Part shown: positions 47,255-56,441 of the stretch, in pieces | How positions within the stretch are numbered: position 1 is the stretch's first letter | Layout: every line of letters starts with the position of its first letter | Assembly (NCBI RefSeq): GCF_001439685.1 | Contig: NZ_JYLH01000001.1 | Location: forward strand, 186,001-250,000 | DNA: 64,000 nucleotides | Reading direction: 5' to 3' | Origin: Pseudomonas libanensis | GTDB taxonomy: Bacteria > Pseudomonadota > Gammaproteobacteria > Pseudomonadales > Pseudomonadaceae | Program-made: the position numbers and the translations under genes | The notes under the pieces: generated by a model | What the model was told of the DNA's origin: nothing | Seen by the model: only the letters and a program-made list of their open reading frames with translations | Database searches by the model: none

Positions 47255-47539
47255 TCACCCAGGACCACCCCACGCTTTGCTTCCAGGGCTCATGATGAGC
47301 TTGAGGTACCGGTCTGCGTTCGCTTTTGAGTGCTTACGCCCCTCTCGCAACAGCTCCGCCGGTCTTGACTCAAAGTCGTCGTGAAGGACGGCGGTGGTTC
47401 GAACCACAACCTCTATCGCCTCTTCAAGAATCTTTCTGACTTCCTCGGCATTTGGGCTCTTCGGAATCATCTCCAGGAAGTGATTGGTTATGGCATCGCT
47501 GATGATGCCAGCCAGGCGCGGCTTATCGTATTCAATGCC
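47255..47539 (-). CDS. Small protein downstream of the tape measure gene
   Basis: 94 residues from MGIEYDKPRLAGIISDAITN. The start is coupled to the end of the tape measure gene: GGGAG lies inside its last codons and the ATG follows its stop by three bases. A helical acidic first half (EEVRKILEEAIEVVVRTTAV) and a basic tail. No function recognised; coupling suggests it works with the tape measure protein. Confidence 0.6.
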   Translation of the reverse strand, partial: GIEYDKPRLAGIISDAITNHFLEMIPKSPNAEEVRKILEEAIEVVVRTTAVLHDDFESRPAELLREGRKHSKANADRYLKLIMSPGSKAWGGPG

Positions 47540-47544
47540 CATGA

Positions 47545-50490
47545 TTATCTCCCGTTGATTATTCGCCACGTTGCGCCACCGCTGGGGCTCAACGTTCTGC
47601 GTTCATTTGCTGCGATCTCAGCCCGGATCAAAGTGAGGAACTGCGGCGCCAGACTCTTACCCATTGCTGTGTCTGCGGTCGCATCGCCAGATCCATCTCG
47701 ATTGATGTTGATTGTGACCTCCGTCTTCGACTCGGTGTTGCCACCGCTTCCCCCGCCGCCACCGCCCAGCGCGCGTACACCAAGCTCGCCGCCCGCCGTC
47801 CTGGTCAGGGGCATGATCGCCTCTGGCCCGGCTTCGGCGAAGATGCCCGCGCCCTTCGCGAAGGCGAACATCTGCGGCTTGTCGTGAACCTGGTTGCTGA
47901 AGCTCGACAGGCTTGGCGAGTCGTACACGCCGCCCTTGGCGTTTGCCGTGATGGCGCTGCCGATGCTGGAGCCGAAACTGGTAGACGCGCCGCCTCCACC
48001 CCCAAGCCAGGATCCCAGTGCTGTGCCTGCGAAGCTGGACAGCAATCCCGATGCCGCTTGCCGGGTGGCAATTCGTGCCATATCCGAGATTATGGATTTG
48101 GTGAAGTCGGAGAAAGATAGTTTGCCGGAGGTGGCGAAGTTGGCAAGGGAGTCTTCCATCTCGCCAAAAGCCCCGGTCACCAGGGACTTTGCTTGGCCAG
48201 AAAGGTCTCTCGCAGACTCCAGATAGGTTCTGAAACCCGACGTAGCGCCCTTGCGCCAGTCCGCTTGCGCCTCGGATATTTTGTCGTAGTTCTCCAGCAC
48301 AGTGTCGCGATACTTGCCCTCGGCCGACTCCAGGCTTGCCAGATCCTTTTCGTAATCCGCCTGGCTGTACTTGTCCGGAGCGGTCTTGCGTCGATCCAGC
48401 AGCTTGGCGCGCTCCTCGTTGAACCGATCTCTGGAGGCGTCCAGGTCGCGCTCTCGCCCAGCTTCACGGTCGCCCATGCCAAGAGAGGCCGCAGCCCTGT
48501 CGCCCGACAGAGAAAGCGCACGGCGCTGTCGCTCCAACTGATCAACGTATGCCTCGGTCGCGGCGGTTTTCCGCGCCAGCCGCCCAGTTTCTTCCAGGTC
48601 TATTACCTTCAGCTCGCTATCCGATTCCTGCTGCGCCTTGACCATGTTGGCCCGGGCGTCGGCGATCTTCTGGTCCAGCTGGATGCGCTGGGCAGCCGAA
48701 GTGCCGGCCTTGCCCTTGGCACCCTCAAGCGCCGCGATCTCGGCCTCGTAGGAGGATTTGACCTCGGACGCCTGCTGCTGGAGCAATGCCACGCGTTGAG
48801 CCGTGTAGCTCTCCTGGGAGATGATCCCGGCTTTCTGCGCCGCTTCCAGTTCCTTGTCCGCGCTCTTGTAGTAGCTGAGCACTGCGTTGAGCTGGTTTTT
48901 CGAGTCGTTGAACGAGGTCAGGTCGACAGGCGTGCTTGCCCCCTTCGGGTCCTTGTACTTGTCGCGGATGTTTTTCAGATCGCGATCAATGTTCTTCTGG
49001 TCAAGCAGTGGGCTGTTTGGATTCGCCTCACGCAATGCTGAGATCTTGCGAAGGTAGGATTCCTCTTCCTTGTCGCGCTTCTGCTTGTTGCTGTACGACG
49101 CAATGCGGATGCGCTCAAGATCCTGCTCGGCCTCGATGCCCTTGTCCTGGATCTTCTGCCGGTCGCCGGCGTACTTGTTCTGCCTCTTTTCAATCTCGAT
49201 GTAGATTTCTTTGAGGCGGATCTGCTCCTGGATATCTGCTCGCTCTTTCGGGCTTACAGCGCCAGCGTTCATCCTGAGGCCGCCAACATCATAGGCCGCC
49301 GACCCTGTCAGCTTGGCCTTGAGGTCGTCCACCTGCTCTTGGAGAGTTTTGTCGCGACCTATATCGTAGGTCGCGTCGAGAGCGCCTTTCGCGGCATCAC
49401 GAATCTCGTTCCATCCACGCTGTATATATCCCAGGTTTTGCGTTATTTGCCCCGCCCGGGTGGCGACGGTGCTGGCGTACGTGTCGGTCAGCAGATTTGC
49501 CGCGCCGACAGTGTCACCCTGCTCCTTGAGGGCTACGATCTGCGCATACACCGACGCGGTGAGGAAGTGATATTGGTCGTTGAGCTCTTTGGCGGCGGCG
49601 ACCGGGTCCTTGGCGATTTTGGCAAACTCCGCGACGGTCTCATCAATAGAGCGCCCTGTTGCTCGCTCCATTTGAAGAGCTGCTGTGGTGATCAGCTCGA
49701 AACTGCCGCTGGCAATCTTCCCGTTACCCGCCAGCTTTGCGAGCACCTCAGCAGCAGCTCCGGTCGTCCCGACTGTCGAACTTACCTGCTGAGCCATGAC
49801 GGCCAGCTGTGAAGCGCTCGTACCAGCAGCGTTTCCACTTAGGATCAGCGCCTCCTTGTAGGCATCAGCCTCTTTGCTGCCTTTGTAATAGGCAAGGCCG
49901 AGAACAGAAACGGCGGCTGCGGCGGCAGTGAAAGGGTTTATCAAGCCGGCAACATATCCGCCCAGGGCTTTCGCCGCCGGCGCGACGCCGCCGAACATAT
50001 CTTTCAACTGTCCACCTTGCTGGAGCAGTACTGTCAGCGGCGCCTGGCCGCCCTGAAGTGACACGGCAATGTCAGTGAACTGTGCCGGCACACCGCGCAG
50101 AGCTGCTGCCGTCTGCTTTGCTGTGTTGCCAGTCCGAGTAAGACTGTCGTCGAATCTGCCAAGGTTCGCCCGGGACTGGTCGATCTTGCCCTGGTACTCG
50201 CTGAAGGTGGAGGCGTCCAGCGCGCCGAGCTTCTTTTGCTTGGACAGCTTCGTCTCGAGCTCATCCAAGCGACCGAGAGCCTTGACTGTAGGGTCGATCT
50301 CGCCCAGCAGGTCGGACAGTTCGTCCTTCTGCTTTTTGATCGATGCTGAGGCCTTGTCCGCTCCCTTTGCTACGCCTTCCGCGGCTTTCTCTGCGCGGCC
50401 GCCCGCCGCCGTGAGTTTGTCCAGGTCCGCCCCGGCCTGGGCGGCATCGGTCGAGTCGACCCTGATGCCGAGTTCTGCAATTGATGTCAT
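47545..50490 (-). CDS. Phage tail tape measure protein (lambda GpH-type), the only structural gene
   Basis: 981 residues with AAGGAG seven bases before the ATG. The N terminus MTSIAELGIRVDSTDAAQAG starts a long coiled-coil region, then the conserved block PAQFTDIAVSLQGGQAPLTV and hydrophobic FTAAAAAVSVLGLAYYKGSK, more coiled coil to about residue 800, and the C-terminal tape measure block FATSGKLSFSDFTKSIISDM with a Gly-rich tail and GPEAIMPLTRTAGGELGVRA. In siphophages this protein sets tail length and is ejected into the host. It is full length and intact. No other tail, head or packaging gene lies in the element, so its presence is functional cargo or helper interference rather than a prophage relic, in my reading. 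Confidence 0.88.
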   Translation of the reverse strand: MTSIAELGIRVDSTDAAQAGADLDKLTAAGGRAEKAAEGVAKGADKASASIKKQKDELSDLLGEIDPTVKALGRLDELETKLSKQKKLGALDASTFSEYQGKIDQSRANLGRFDDSLTRTGNTAKQTAAALRGVPAQFTDIAVSLQGGQAPLTVLLQQGGQLKDMFGGVAPAAKALGGYVAGLINPFTAAAAAVSVLGLAYYKGSKEADAYKEALILSGNAAGTSASQLAVMAQQVSSTVGTTGAAAEVLAKLAGNGKIASGSFELITTAALQMERATGRSIDETVAEFAKIAKDPVAAAKELNDQYHFLTASVYAQIVALKEQGDTVGAANLLTDTYASTVATRAGQITQNLGYIQRGWNEIRDAAKGALDATYDIGRDKTLQEQVDDLKAKLTGSAAYDVGGLRMNAGAVSPKERADIQEQIRLKEIYIEIEKRQNKYAGDRQKIQDKGIEAEQDLERIRIASYSNKQKRDKEEESYLRKISALREANPNSPLLDQKNIDRDLKNIRDKYKDPKGASTPVDLTSFNDSKNQLNAVLSYYKSADKELEAAQKAGIISQESYTAQRVALLQQQASEVKSSYEAEIAALEGAKGKAGTSAAQRIQLDQKIADARANMVKAQQESDSELKVIDLEETGRLARKTAATEAYVDQLERQRRALSLSGDRAAASLGMGDREAGRERDLDASRDRFNEERAKLLDRRKTAPDKYSQADYEKDLASLESAEGKYRDTVLENYDKISEAQADWRKGATSGFRTYLESARDLSGQAKSLVTGAFGEMEDSLANFATSGKLSFSDFTKSIISDMARIATRQAASGLLSSFAGTALGSWLGGGGGASTSFGSSIGSAITANAKGGVYDSPSLSSFSNQVHDKPQMFAFAKGAGIFAEAGPEAIMPLTRTAGGELGVRALGGGGGGSGGNTESKTEVTININRDGSGDATADTAMGKSLAPQFLTLIRAEIAANERRTLSPSGGATWRIINGR

Positions 50491-50597
50491 GCGTTACTCC
50501 TTCGGCGCCTTGGCGCCATTGATGGGCCTTCGCCCGCTGGTGTTGCACTGAGCCGCGCCACGTTTTCGTGATTCGCAAAACGTGGCGCGGAAAATGG

Positions 50598-51206
50598 TTA
50601 TTTGCCGACGATGCTCAGGGCGGGCGGCAGCTTTGGGCCGAACGGCGCACCAGGGGCGAATGGATCGGGCAGTTGGTCTTCAGGGCACTCCCTGATAAAC
50701 CTGATCGTGGCGGCATGGCAGGCTTGATACAGCGGACCACCTGCGCCCCATTCGTCGCTCTTACGGTCGGCGCTGTCCTCCAGCTGGGATAGGTAGGCCA
50801 CGCCTCCAAGGCTGGTGTCGCCGTCTGCAATGGCCTGCCCTCGATGTACCGGATTGACGCCCAGCAGGTCGCACATCTGGTCGAAGCCCAGCGCCTGCGC
50901 CAGCCCCTCACGATCGAACATCAGTGATTGTCCAAACCCCGCAAGTGCGCTCCACGCTCCGCTGCGGGCAGCCTCCTGGTGTTCGCGGGCCCGCTCCTCC
51001 AATTCCGCAATGGCCTGCCGAGTGAAGGGGAGAAACGCTTTCAGCTTTCCCGCTTGCCGGCGCAGGGCTAGCCGTTCACCGCTGATAACGTCGAGCTGGT
51101 CAGCAATGGCGCGACATATCCGCCGGGTTGTGATGAGTTGCGTGCTGGCGCTGATGCCGGGTTTCAAAGCGATGTTGCACAAGCGGGTGATAAGGCTTGG
51201 CGTCAT
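50598..51206 (-). CDS. Hypothetical protein of the satellite operon
   Basis: 202 residues. A Leu/Arg/Ala-rich helical first half (ISGERLALRRQAGKLKAFLP, IAELEERAREHQEAARSG) and a Pro-rich C terminus (FAPGAPFGPKLPPALSIVGK). It overlaps the gene upstream by four bases and precedes the tape measure gene by 107 bases. No family recognised. Confidence 0.6.
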   Translation of the reverse strand: MTPSLITRLCNIALKPGISASTQLITTRRICRAIADQLDVISGERLALRRQAGKLKAFLPFTRQAIAELEERAREHQEAARSGAWSALAGFGQSLMFDREGLAQALGFDQMCDLLGVNPVHRGQAIADGDTSLGGVAYLSQLEDSADRKSDEWGAGGPLYQACHAATIRFIRECPEDQLPDPFAPGAPFGPKLPPALSIVGK

Positions 51207-51517
51207 TGGTGCGCCTCCATGGGCGTGTTGTCATAGTTGGCGCGCAAGGAAGCGCCAGCAGTGCAATGTCGGCCTGTGGGCGCGTAGCAGCTCCGACAAA
51301 CCATGATGTGGTTGAGGTACTGGTCACGGGCCTGTCGCCATTCTGGCGTGGCAGTGGCGGCGCTTGCGTGGGCGCTTATGGTGAGCCGGTGGGCGCGTTC
51401 GGCTGGGCTGGCCACCATCTGGCGCTGACGAACTTCAGGGCGACTTCCGGAAATTGGAGAGGCGATACCTGCAATGGATGGGGGCATGTGATCGAGCAGG
51501 CCGGAAAGGAGACTCAT
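51203..51517 (-). CDS. Small protein with a CxxC...HC motif
   Basis: 104 residues from MSLLSGLLDHMPPSIAGIAS. The C-terminal part has CRSCYAPTGRHCTAG, a possible zinc site. It lies just downstream of the iteron array and overlaps the 202-residue gene by four bases. Similar small proteins occur with Toprim/DUF927 genes in Pseudomonas elements by my recollection. Confidence 0.6.
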   Translation of the reverse strand: MSLLSGLLDHMPPSIAGIASPISGSRPEVRQRQMVASPAERAHRLTISAHASAATATPEWRQARDQYLNHIMVCRSCYAPTGRHCTAGASLRANYDNTPMEAHQ

Positions 51518-51573
51518 GGCCTCACCTCGGCCTGATTGCCCCATTGCTCATATGTGTCTCTAGAAAAAAAACG

Positions 51574-51801
51574 GGGGAACGGGGGAACAGTGGGAACAGC
51601 CAATGTTTCCGGGGCTTTCAGAGGGGGTTTCTGTTCCCCGCTTTTTTTTGTGGGGAACAGTGATAACCAAATTCTGGAAAACGCAGACACGCTTATATTC
51701 AAAAACATGTTTGTGTTCCCCCTGTTCCCCATACATTCAATAAAGGGGAACGGCCACAGCCCACGGTTTTACTGGCTGTTCCCCCGTTCCCCCTGTTCCC
51801 C
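51574..51801. repeat. Iteron array, candidate replication origin
   Basis: At least eleven copies of GGGGAACAG or its complement CTGTTCCCC, allowing one base change: direct at 51574, 51582, 51592, 51652, 51745; inverted at 51631, 51714, 51722, 51776, 51785, 51793. Two form a perfect inverted repeat around an AT-rich centre (51631-51660). P4 alpha protein binds type I repeats GGTGAACAG, one base different. The array lies directly downstream of the DUF927 gene, so it is a good candidate for the site where this replication protein acts. Confidence 0.7.
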
Positions 51802-51853
51802 ACGTTTATAGGTTCCTGTGAACTCTGGCGTTCGGCGCCGGTGGTGATGGGGG

Positions 51854-53656
51854 TCATACCGCACCTCCCTCGCTGTCTAGCGCTTCTGGATCAATGACGT
51901 ACAGTCGGGCAGAGCCGCCGGCGGGGATGCGGTACTTCTTGGTTTTGCGGCTGTCCCGATCGGTATCGCGCTTGGCCAGGGCCCCGCCAACCTCCAGTGC
52001 CTTGACCACGCGAGTGAGGCCGAAGCCATGGGCTGCCTCGATCAGTGCCGACTTGTTGAACAAGTAGAGCCGCTTGCCGGCCACTAGCTCCCAGTACCCG
52101 GCGCGGTTGAATACCTTGGCGTCCACCTCCGCGGCGTCGACATCAGAGAATCGGCTGCTGCCGTGCTTGTCGATAAAGTCGATGATGCCGGCCAGGATCT
52201 GTCGGTCTTCTGCGTTGCCTCCGCCTACACGGGAAAGCCATTCCCCGTAGAGCAAGCGGCAGTCGGAGAGGGCGGTGCCCGGCTCCCATGGCAGCAGGCC
52301 GTAGGCGATGGCCATCTCGCCCGCCAGCGCGATCACGGCGAACCGGTCAGCCACGCGGCCGGCCTGGGCGTTGTCCTCGACGAACTGGGCGCGGATGCCG
52401 TCAAAGTCACTGAGCAGCCCGGGCTTATCGTCGTCGGCGACCAGGCGCTCCACAAATGCTGGGCCAAGATGGCCGTGGTGGGCGCCTACCGCTACGGTGA
52501 GCTGGCGGTGAAAGTCTGCCCCCTCAAGCCCGTGCAATTCGTCGAAGGCCCGGTGTGTGCGGGTACCGGCGTTCACGTCGACCATGCGCAACTCGGCGCC
52601 AGCGTGGGCGGCATTGCCGGATATGGCCGCGTGTTCAGAGAGTGAGCGCTCGCCGCTGGAGAGTGTCAGCAGGCGCCAGCTCAATTTGGCGCGGCCTTCG
52701 CGCTCGCGGGTCATGGTGCCTTTGCCCTGGCCGTTGGCGAGGGAATAGGCCATTTCCTGTACGCGCTTGGGATCAGCACGCTTGATCTCATCCAAGGGCA
52801 GGATGGTGTCATTGCGGCTAGACGCTTCGATCTCCAGGCCGCCCTTGGTCATGTCCCAACTGGCGGCGAACACGCCCGGGTCGCCCCATACCGACGAACC
52901 GATCAGTTGCGCCAGCGACTTACCGCTCGAGCTATCGCCAACCAAGTGAACACCACCGCCCAGCACGCCCACCAAACTCAGTAATGGGCCAGCCAGTGAG
53001 CACCCGATCGCCAGTGTCAGTACGGGGTTACCCGCGCACTTGGCGGCCACCTCCGATTGCCACAGCGCCAGCTCGCCGCGGCGGCTGAAAAGTACCTGAG
53101 CCTTGTTGCTGGCCTGGTACCGCACATTGGCGCTGCCGATGGTTCGCCCAGGCAGCACGAACGCTCCCGATTCATGCCAGCCCGGCCGGCTGGTGGTGGC
53201 AAACACTTCTGCAGGATGCTGGTCGAGCAAGTACTCCATGAACGTGCCGCGCTTCTTCAGGGCAATGATGACGCCCATCCCGAACAATGCGCGGCGGGCG
53301 TCCTCGCCGCTGCCGCCGAACACTTCCATGGCGATGATCCATTCCTTGATGCCGCCCTCTGTGACCAGACGCAGCAAACGGCCTTCGCTGCCATCGTCGC
53401 TGTTGGTGGTGCGGGCGACGACGGTGACGGGGCTGGAAATCCACTCATCAGTGATAGGCCGGTCGCCGGTATCGCCCTCGGCGTCATCCTGGTCAGCGGC
53501 GGCGCGCTTGAAGCTATGCCAGTAAACGCCCGGGCGCAGTTTGCGACCCTTCTCATTGATCACCCATTGCTCATACACCGCCCAGCACGGGCGATCTGGC
53601 GCAATGGTCGCGGCGTCCGGCCGAAGGTTGATCACGTTGGTGTCAGGCTTGGACAT
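51854..53656 (-). CDS. DUF927 replication ATPase/helicase
   Basis: 600 residues from MSKPDTNVINLRPDAATIAP; the overlap with the Toprim gene fixes the start. The DUF927 domain spans about residues 90-380, with Walker A GDSSSGKS at 240-247 and a Walker B-like ILPLDEIKRADPKRVQEMAY. The C-terminal 200 residues may bind DNA (LIEAAHGFGLTRVVKALEVG is winged-helix-like). It is the likely replicative helicase of the element, in the place of the helicase part of P4 alpha. Confidence 0.82.
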   Translation of the reverse strand: MSKPDTNVINLRPDAATIAPDRPCWAVYEQWVINEKGRKLRPGVYWHSFKRAAADQDDAEGDTGDRPITDEWISSPVTVVARTTNSDDGSEGRLLRLVTEGGIKEWIIAMEVFGGSGEDARRALFGMGVIIALKKRGTFMEYLLDQHPAEVFATTSRPGWHESGAFVLPGRTIGSANVRYQASNKAQVLFSRRGELALWQSEVAAKCAGNPVLTLAIGCSLAGPLLSLVGVLGGGVHLVGDSSSGKSLAQLIGSSVWGDPGVFAASWDMTKGGLEIEASSRNDTILPLDEIKRADPKRVQEMAYSLANGQGKGTMTREREGRAKLSWRLLTLSSGERSLSEHAAISGNAAHAGAELRMVDVNAGTRTHRAFDELHGLEGADFHRQLTVAVGAHHGHLGPAFVERLVADDDKPGLLSDFDGIRAQFVEDNAQAGRVADRFAVIALAGEMAIAYGLLPWEPGTALSDCRLLYGEWLSRVGGGNAEDRQILAGIIDFIDKHGSSRFSDVDAAEVDAKVFNRAGYWELVAGKRLYLFNKSALIEAAHGFGLTRVVKALEVGGALAKRDTDRDSRKTKKYRIPAGGSARLYVIDPEALDSEGGAV

Positions 53657-54524
53657 GGGCGAGTTTCCAGTTGGCGAGGTCGTTGAAGTCGGTGAGTTCA
53701 TCGGGGGCGCCTTCTGGCCACTCGGGGAATGCCACTTGGCCACCCACGGCCGCCGCCGCTGCGTTTGCCGCTGCGCGCCCCGGGTTGCCATCGGTGAGCC
53801 GGTCGTCGTCGCCGGCGATGACGATTGGCTGGCCCGGATAGCGAGCGCGAAGTGCCATCGCGGCCGGGAGCAAGTTGCCCGCGTTCATGGCAGCGGCAAC
53901 GACATAGCCGCCGTGCTGGTGGAGGCTGGCGGCCGTCGCCCACCCTTCGCAGATGCAAAGCACAGAACCTGGCTCGATGATGCCCAGCGGCGAATAGGTG
54001 CCCTTGATCCGGCCGCCGAACAGGAAGCGCTTGTCGCCGTCCGGCCCGATCCTTTGCAGGTTGACCAAACGCCCATCCAGGTACAGCGGGATCAGCAGGT
54101 CAGCGCCACGCTGGCGCAGGCCGTAGGAGCGAACCGCCTTGGCTATCAGATACTGGTGGTCGGGTGAGGCGCGACGCGCATTGCGCCACCAGTGGTTAGC
54201 CTTCTCGGCCGCCTGCTGCTGGCGCCGGTGCTGCTCGGCTTCGCGCTGGCGCCGGGCCTGGTCAACTCGCTCGCGGATCTGGGCCGCTTCGCGGGCGTCC
54301 ACCGGTTCGCGACTACACCAGGTGCTGGCGCCGCCGGCTTTCCAACTGCCGAACGCGCCGGATGCAATGCCGTCCAGGTACAGCACATACCAGCCGTTGA
54401 GCGAGCCAGGCTTATCCTCCGGCACACGGAACCGGTGGATTGCACCGTCGGGCTCTGGTAGCCAATCGAGAGGGCCATAGACGGCCTGGAGCGCATCGCG
54501 GAATAGGATCGTTGCGTTCGTCAT
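53643..54524 (-). CDS. Toprim-domain primase-like protein
   Basis: 293 residues. N-terminal part has WYVLYLDGIASGAFGSWKAG, a zinc-less primase-type head, then a basic coiled linker, then a Toprim domain: CEGWATA at 192-198 with the catalytic Glu and AGDDD at 237-241 with the metal-binding Asps. It would prime replication with the DUF927 ATPase, the two replacing the fused P4 alpha protein. It overlaps the genes on both sides. Confidence 0.85.
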   Translation of the reverse strand: MTNATILFRDALQAVYGPLDWLPEPDGAIHRFRVPEDKPGSLNGWYVLYLDGIASGAFGSWKAGGASTWCSREPVDAREAAQIRERVDQARRQREAEQHRRQQQAAEKANHWWRNARRASPDHQYLIAKAVRSYGLRQRGADLLIPLYLDGRLVNLQRIGPDGDKRFLFGGRIKGTYSPLGIIEPGSVLCICEGWATAASLHQHGGYVVAAAMNAGNLLPAAMALRARYPGQPIVIAGDDDRLTDGNPGRAAANAAAAAVGGQVAFPEWPEGAPDELTDFNDLANWKLAHVQA

Positions 54525-54745
54525 GCGGCCCCCTGTGGCGGCTCAAACCGAGCCAACACGGCGTTGAGCTTGGTAGCCGTCTTGCGCATCAGGGCGGCGC
54601 GTTCGCGGTTTGGCTCGCTTTCGCGATAAGCCGTCAGGTCGTTAAAGACGCCGATCAGCAAGGTGAAGCTGTACGGGTCTATATGCGGCGGTTGATCGTC
54701 GCGCACGATTTGACTGTCGGGGTCGAATGGAATGACGTTATCCAC
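54521..54745 (-). CDS. Small acidic protein of the satellite operon
   Basis: 74 residues, MDNVIPFDPDSQIVRDDQPP then a helix ending RKTATKLNAVLARFEPPQGAA. It overlaps both neighbours. The MDNVIPFD opening is common in small phage-island proteins. Unknown function. Confidence 0.6.
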   Translation of the reverse strand: MDNVIPFDPDSQIVRDDQPPHIDPYSFTLLIGVFNDLTAYRESEPNRERAALMRKTATKLNAVLARFEPPQGAA

Positions 54746-55025
54746 GGCTTACCTCCCGGCGATCAGCGCCAGCGAATGCCCGGCATACTTGGCCGTTATT
54801 CACCGCGTGCCAGTGCGTGAAGTCGTCAATTACATCGACCAGGCACGCCGTCACCTGGGCCTCAGCACTGCGCATAACAACGCGTCCGCACTCGGCGTCA
54901 GCCTCGGTCAGGAATGGCCCCAATAGCGCCTTGGTCACCTTTGGGTGCGTTACGTAAAACAGCTGGGTGGCTTTCTTGGGGCAAGCCGATCCCGTCGACG
55001 CTGATGCGTCGTTTTGAATTTTCAT
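54738..55025 (-). CDS. Small hypothetical protein
   Basis: 95 residues from MKIQNDASASTGSACPKKAT. The centre (YVTHPKVTKALLGPFLTEAD and VTACLVDVIDDFTHWH) looks like an alpha/beta domain. Part of the overlapping run; function unknown. Confidence 0.55.
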   Translation of the reverse strand: MKIQNDASASTGSACPKKATQLFYVTHPKVTKALLGPFLTEADAECGRVVMRSAEAQVTACLVDVIDDFTHWHAVNNGQVCRAFAGADRREVSRG

Positions 55026-55029
55026 GGTC

Positions 55030-55527
55030 TTAAGCCTTTATCGAGTCAGCGACGGAACTGGTTGTGTCGTCGCTGATTGGCGATGATCTTTTCCGCTCTG
55101 GAGCCTTGAAACCTAGGCCTTCATTTGCCTTTTTGAGCTCTGCTTTGTCGTCGACCTTGGCAAGCCTCAAGCGTGAACCTACGGCGGCGGCCTCGGCAAA
55201 CTTCCCAACCTCTGCCATGAACCCCAGCACCTGAGCCCTGAGCGTCTCCAGCTCGTCAGGGGATGCCTTGCTGGCGAGTTCTATCCATGACGATGCGATG
55301 TATTTGAGGTGATCACCATCGATACGCTGGTTGTAGTTGCTCAGATGCTTGAGCGCGATCATGGCGAGCGCGCCGCCTGTCTTCCATCCACCGCTATAGC
55401 CTCCAGTGAGTGGAACGTCCCAGTATCCGATACGACCATTCGCTCCCGAGCAGTAACTGTCACCCACATATGGGAGCCGGTGAACTGGGAGAGTTCTGCG
55501 GCGCTTGAATGTCATTGGCTGGATCAT
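55030..55527 (-). CDS. Hypothetical protein of the satellite operon
   Basis: 165 residues from MIQPMTFKRRRTLPVHRLPY; the 86 codons upstream in the same frame read through other genes. Gly/Tyr-rich N terminus (YVGDSYCSGANGRIGYWDVP), helical C terminus (ELETLRAQVLGFMAEVGKFA), basic tail. It overlaps the upstream gene by four bases. Confidence 0.55.
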   Translation of the reverse strand: MIQPMTFKRRRTLPVHRLPYVGDSYCSGANGRIGYWDVPLTGGYSGGWKTGGALAMIALKHLSNYNQRIDGDHLKYIASSWIELASKASPDELETLRAQVLGFMAEVGKFAEAAAVGSRLRLAKVDDKAELKKANEGLGFKAPERKRSSPISDDTTSSVADSIKA

Positions 55528-55739
55528 TGGGCGGCCTCCTGATCTGCAATTACATCGCCGAGCAGTTCGGCCCAGGCTATGGCGGTGTGTTGAGCGAATA
55601 CAGCGGTCACGCGTGCAACCAGTATGTGAGTCGAAGGGGACGCGATAAGCGCCAAAGACAGCGCCAGCAAGGCCAGAATGTCCTGCGCGTCTCGTAGATC
55701 GTCTATGACATTTGTATTGATGTGGGGGGACTGGCTCAT
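55524..55739 (-). CDS. Small helical protein
   Basis: 71 residues, MSQSPHINTNVIDDLRDAQD then a hydrophobic helix ILALLALSLALIASPSTHIL that could span the membrane, and a second hydrophobic stretch. Four-base overlaps on both sides. Confidence 0.55.
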   Translation of the reverse strand: MSQSPHINTNVIDDLRDAQDILALLALSLALIASPSTHILVARVTAVFAQHTAIAWAELLGDVIADQEAAQ

Positions 55740-55996
55740 TGCGCACCTCCGAGGCTCGACAGGCTCCCGTTGATATCATCGACACTGCGCTCTACGTCGG
55801 CCAGGTGGGCGTCGGCCAGATATACCCCTAGCTCAGCGAGGCCTGCAGAGTTCCTTCCGTCAGAGTGCTTATGGTCGTCCCGGATAGCGGTCATCAGCGC
55901 AGCCATCCAGCTGGCGAACTCTTTGCCGCACGCCAGCTGGAATACTGCCTCGTCTGCGATCTGTTTGTAGGCAGATGCCTTTGGTTTGGCGCTCAT
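55736..55996 (-). CDS. Small hypothetical protein
   Basis: 86 residues, MSAKPKASAYKQIADEAVFQ, helical throughout (KEFASWMAALMTAIRDDHKH). Four-base overlaps on both sides. Function unknown. Confidence 0.55.
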   Translation of the reverse strand: MSAKPKASAYKQIADEAVFQLACGKEFASWMAALMTAIRDDHKHSDGRNSAGLAELGVYLADAHLADVERSVDDINGSLSSLGGAQ

Positions 55997-56247
55997 TCGG
56001 CACCCCCTGCGTCTTCAAGGTCATCCAGTTCCTTGCTCCACTCCGACACGGTGCCATCAACTAAGTCGCCTATGTCGAGCGAGACGAAGGCGCCCACCGC
56101 AGCTAACTTCGACTGGGAGCTGCTGCGGGTTTCCGTCTTGATGCTCCAGAACAATGCTTCGAGCTGGCGCAAGGTCTCTTTGCAAACTGCGAGTTGGTCG
56201 AGAGCGTCGCGTGCGATCGCAGTCGTTGTGCGGGCGGTAGTAGTCAT
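55993..56247 (-). CDS. Small helical protein
   Basis: 84 residues, MTTTARTTTAIARDALDQLA, three short helices. It is of similar size and build to DUF3077 proteins, but I see no clear sequence match. Overlaps both neighbours by four bases. Confidence 0.55.
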   Translation of the reverse strand: MTTTARTTTAIARDALDQLAVCKETLRQLEALFWSIKTETRSSSQSKLAAVGAFVSLDIGDLVDGTVSEWSKELDDLEDAGGAE

Positions 56248-56402
56248 TGCGCACCCCCTGCGGCTTCAAGGGTACGGACGATATCCATGTGGGCGTTGTA
56301 GCGGGCGAGGCGGACGGAAAGGGACGATTTTGCGCGAAGGGCACTCAGGGCCATGCGGCGGTGAGCGTATGCGCGAATTGCGGACGGATTTAGGGCGTGC
56401 AT
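56244..56402 (-). CDS. First small gene of the satellite operon, under RNA control
   Basis: 52 residues, MHALNPSAIRAYAHRRMALS and a basic helix up to RTLEAAGGAQ. Its ribosome site ACGTTAGGAG (56411-56420) is complementary over nine bases to the loop UCCUAACGU of the antisense RNA just upstream. Because the next gene overlaps it by four bases and so on down the operon, blocking this start would silence the following small genes and perhaps the replication genes. This is the position that icd/kil-type leader genes have in P1 and P4. Confidence 0.6.
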   Translation of the reverse strand: MHALNPSAIRAYAHRRMALSALRAKSSLSVRLARYNAHMDIVRTLEAAGGAQ

Positions 56403-56441
56403 AGGTGGAGCTCCTAACGTATTTGAGGAGCTGCCACGTTC

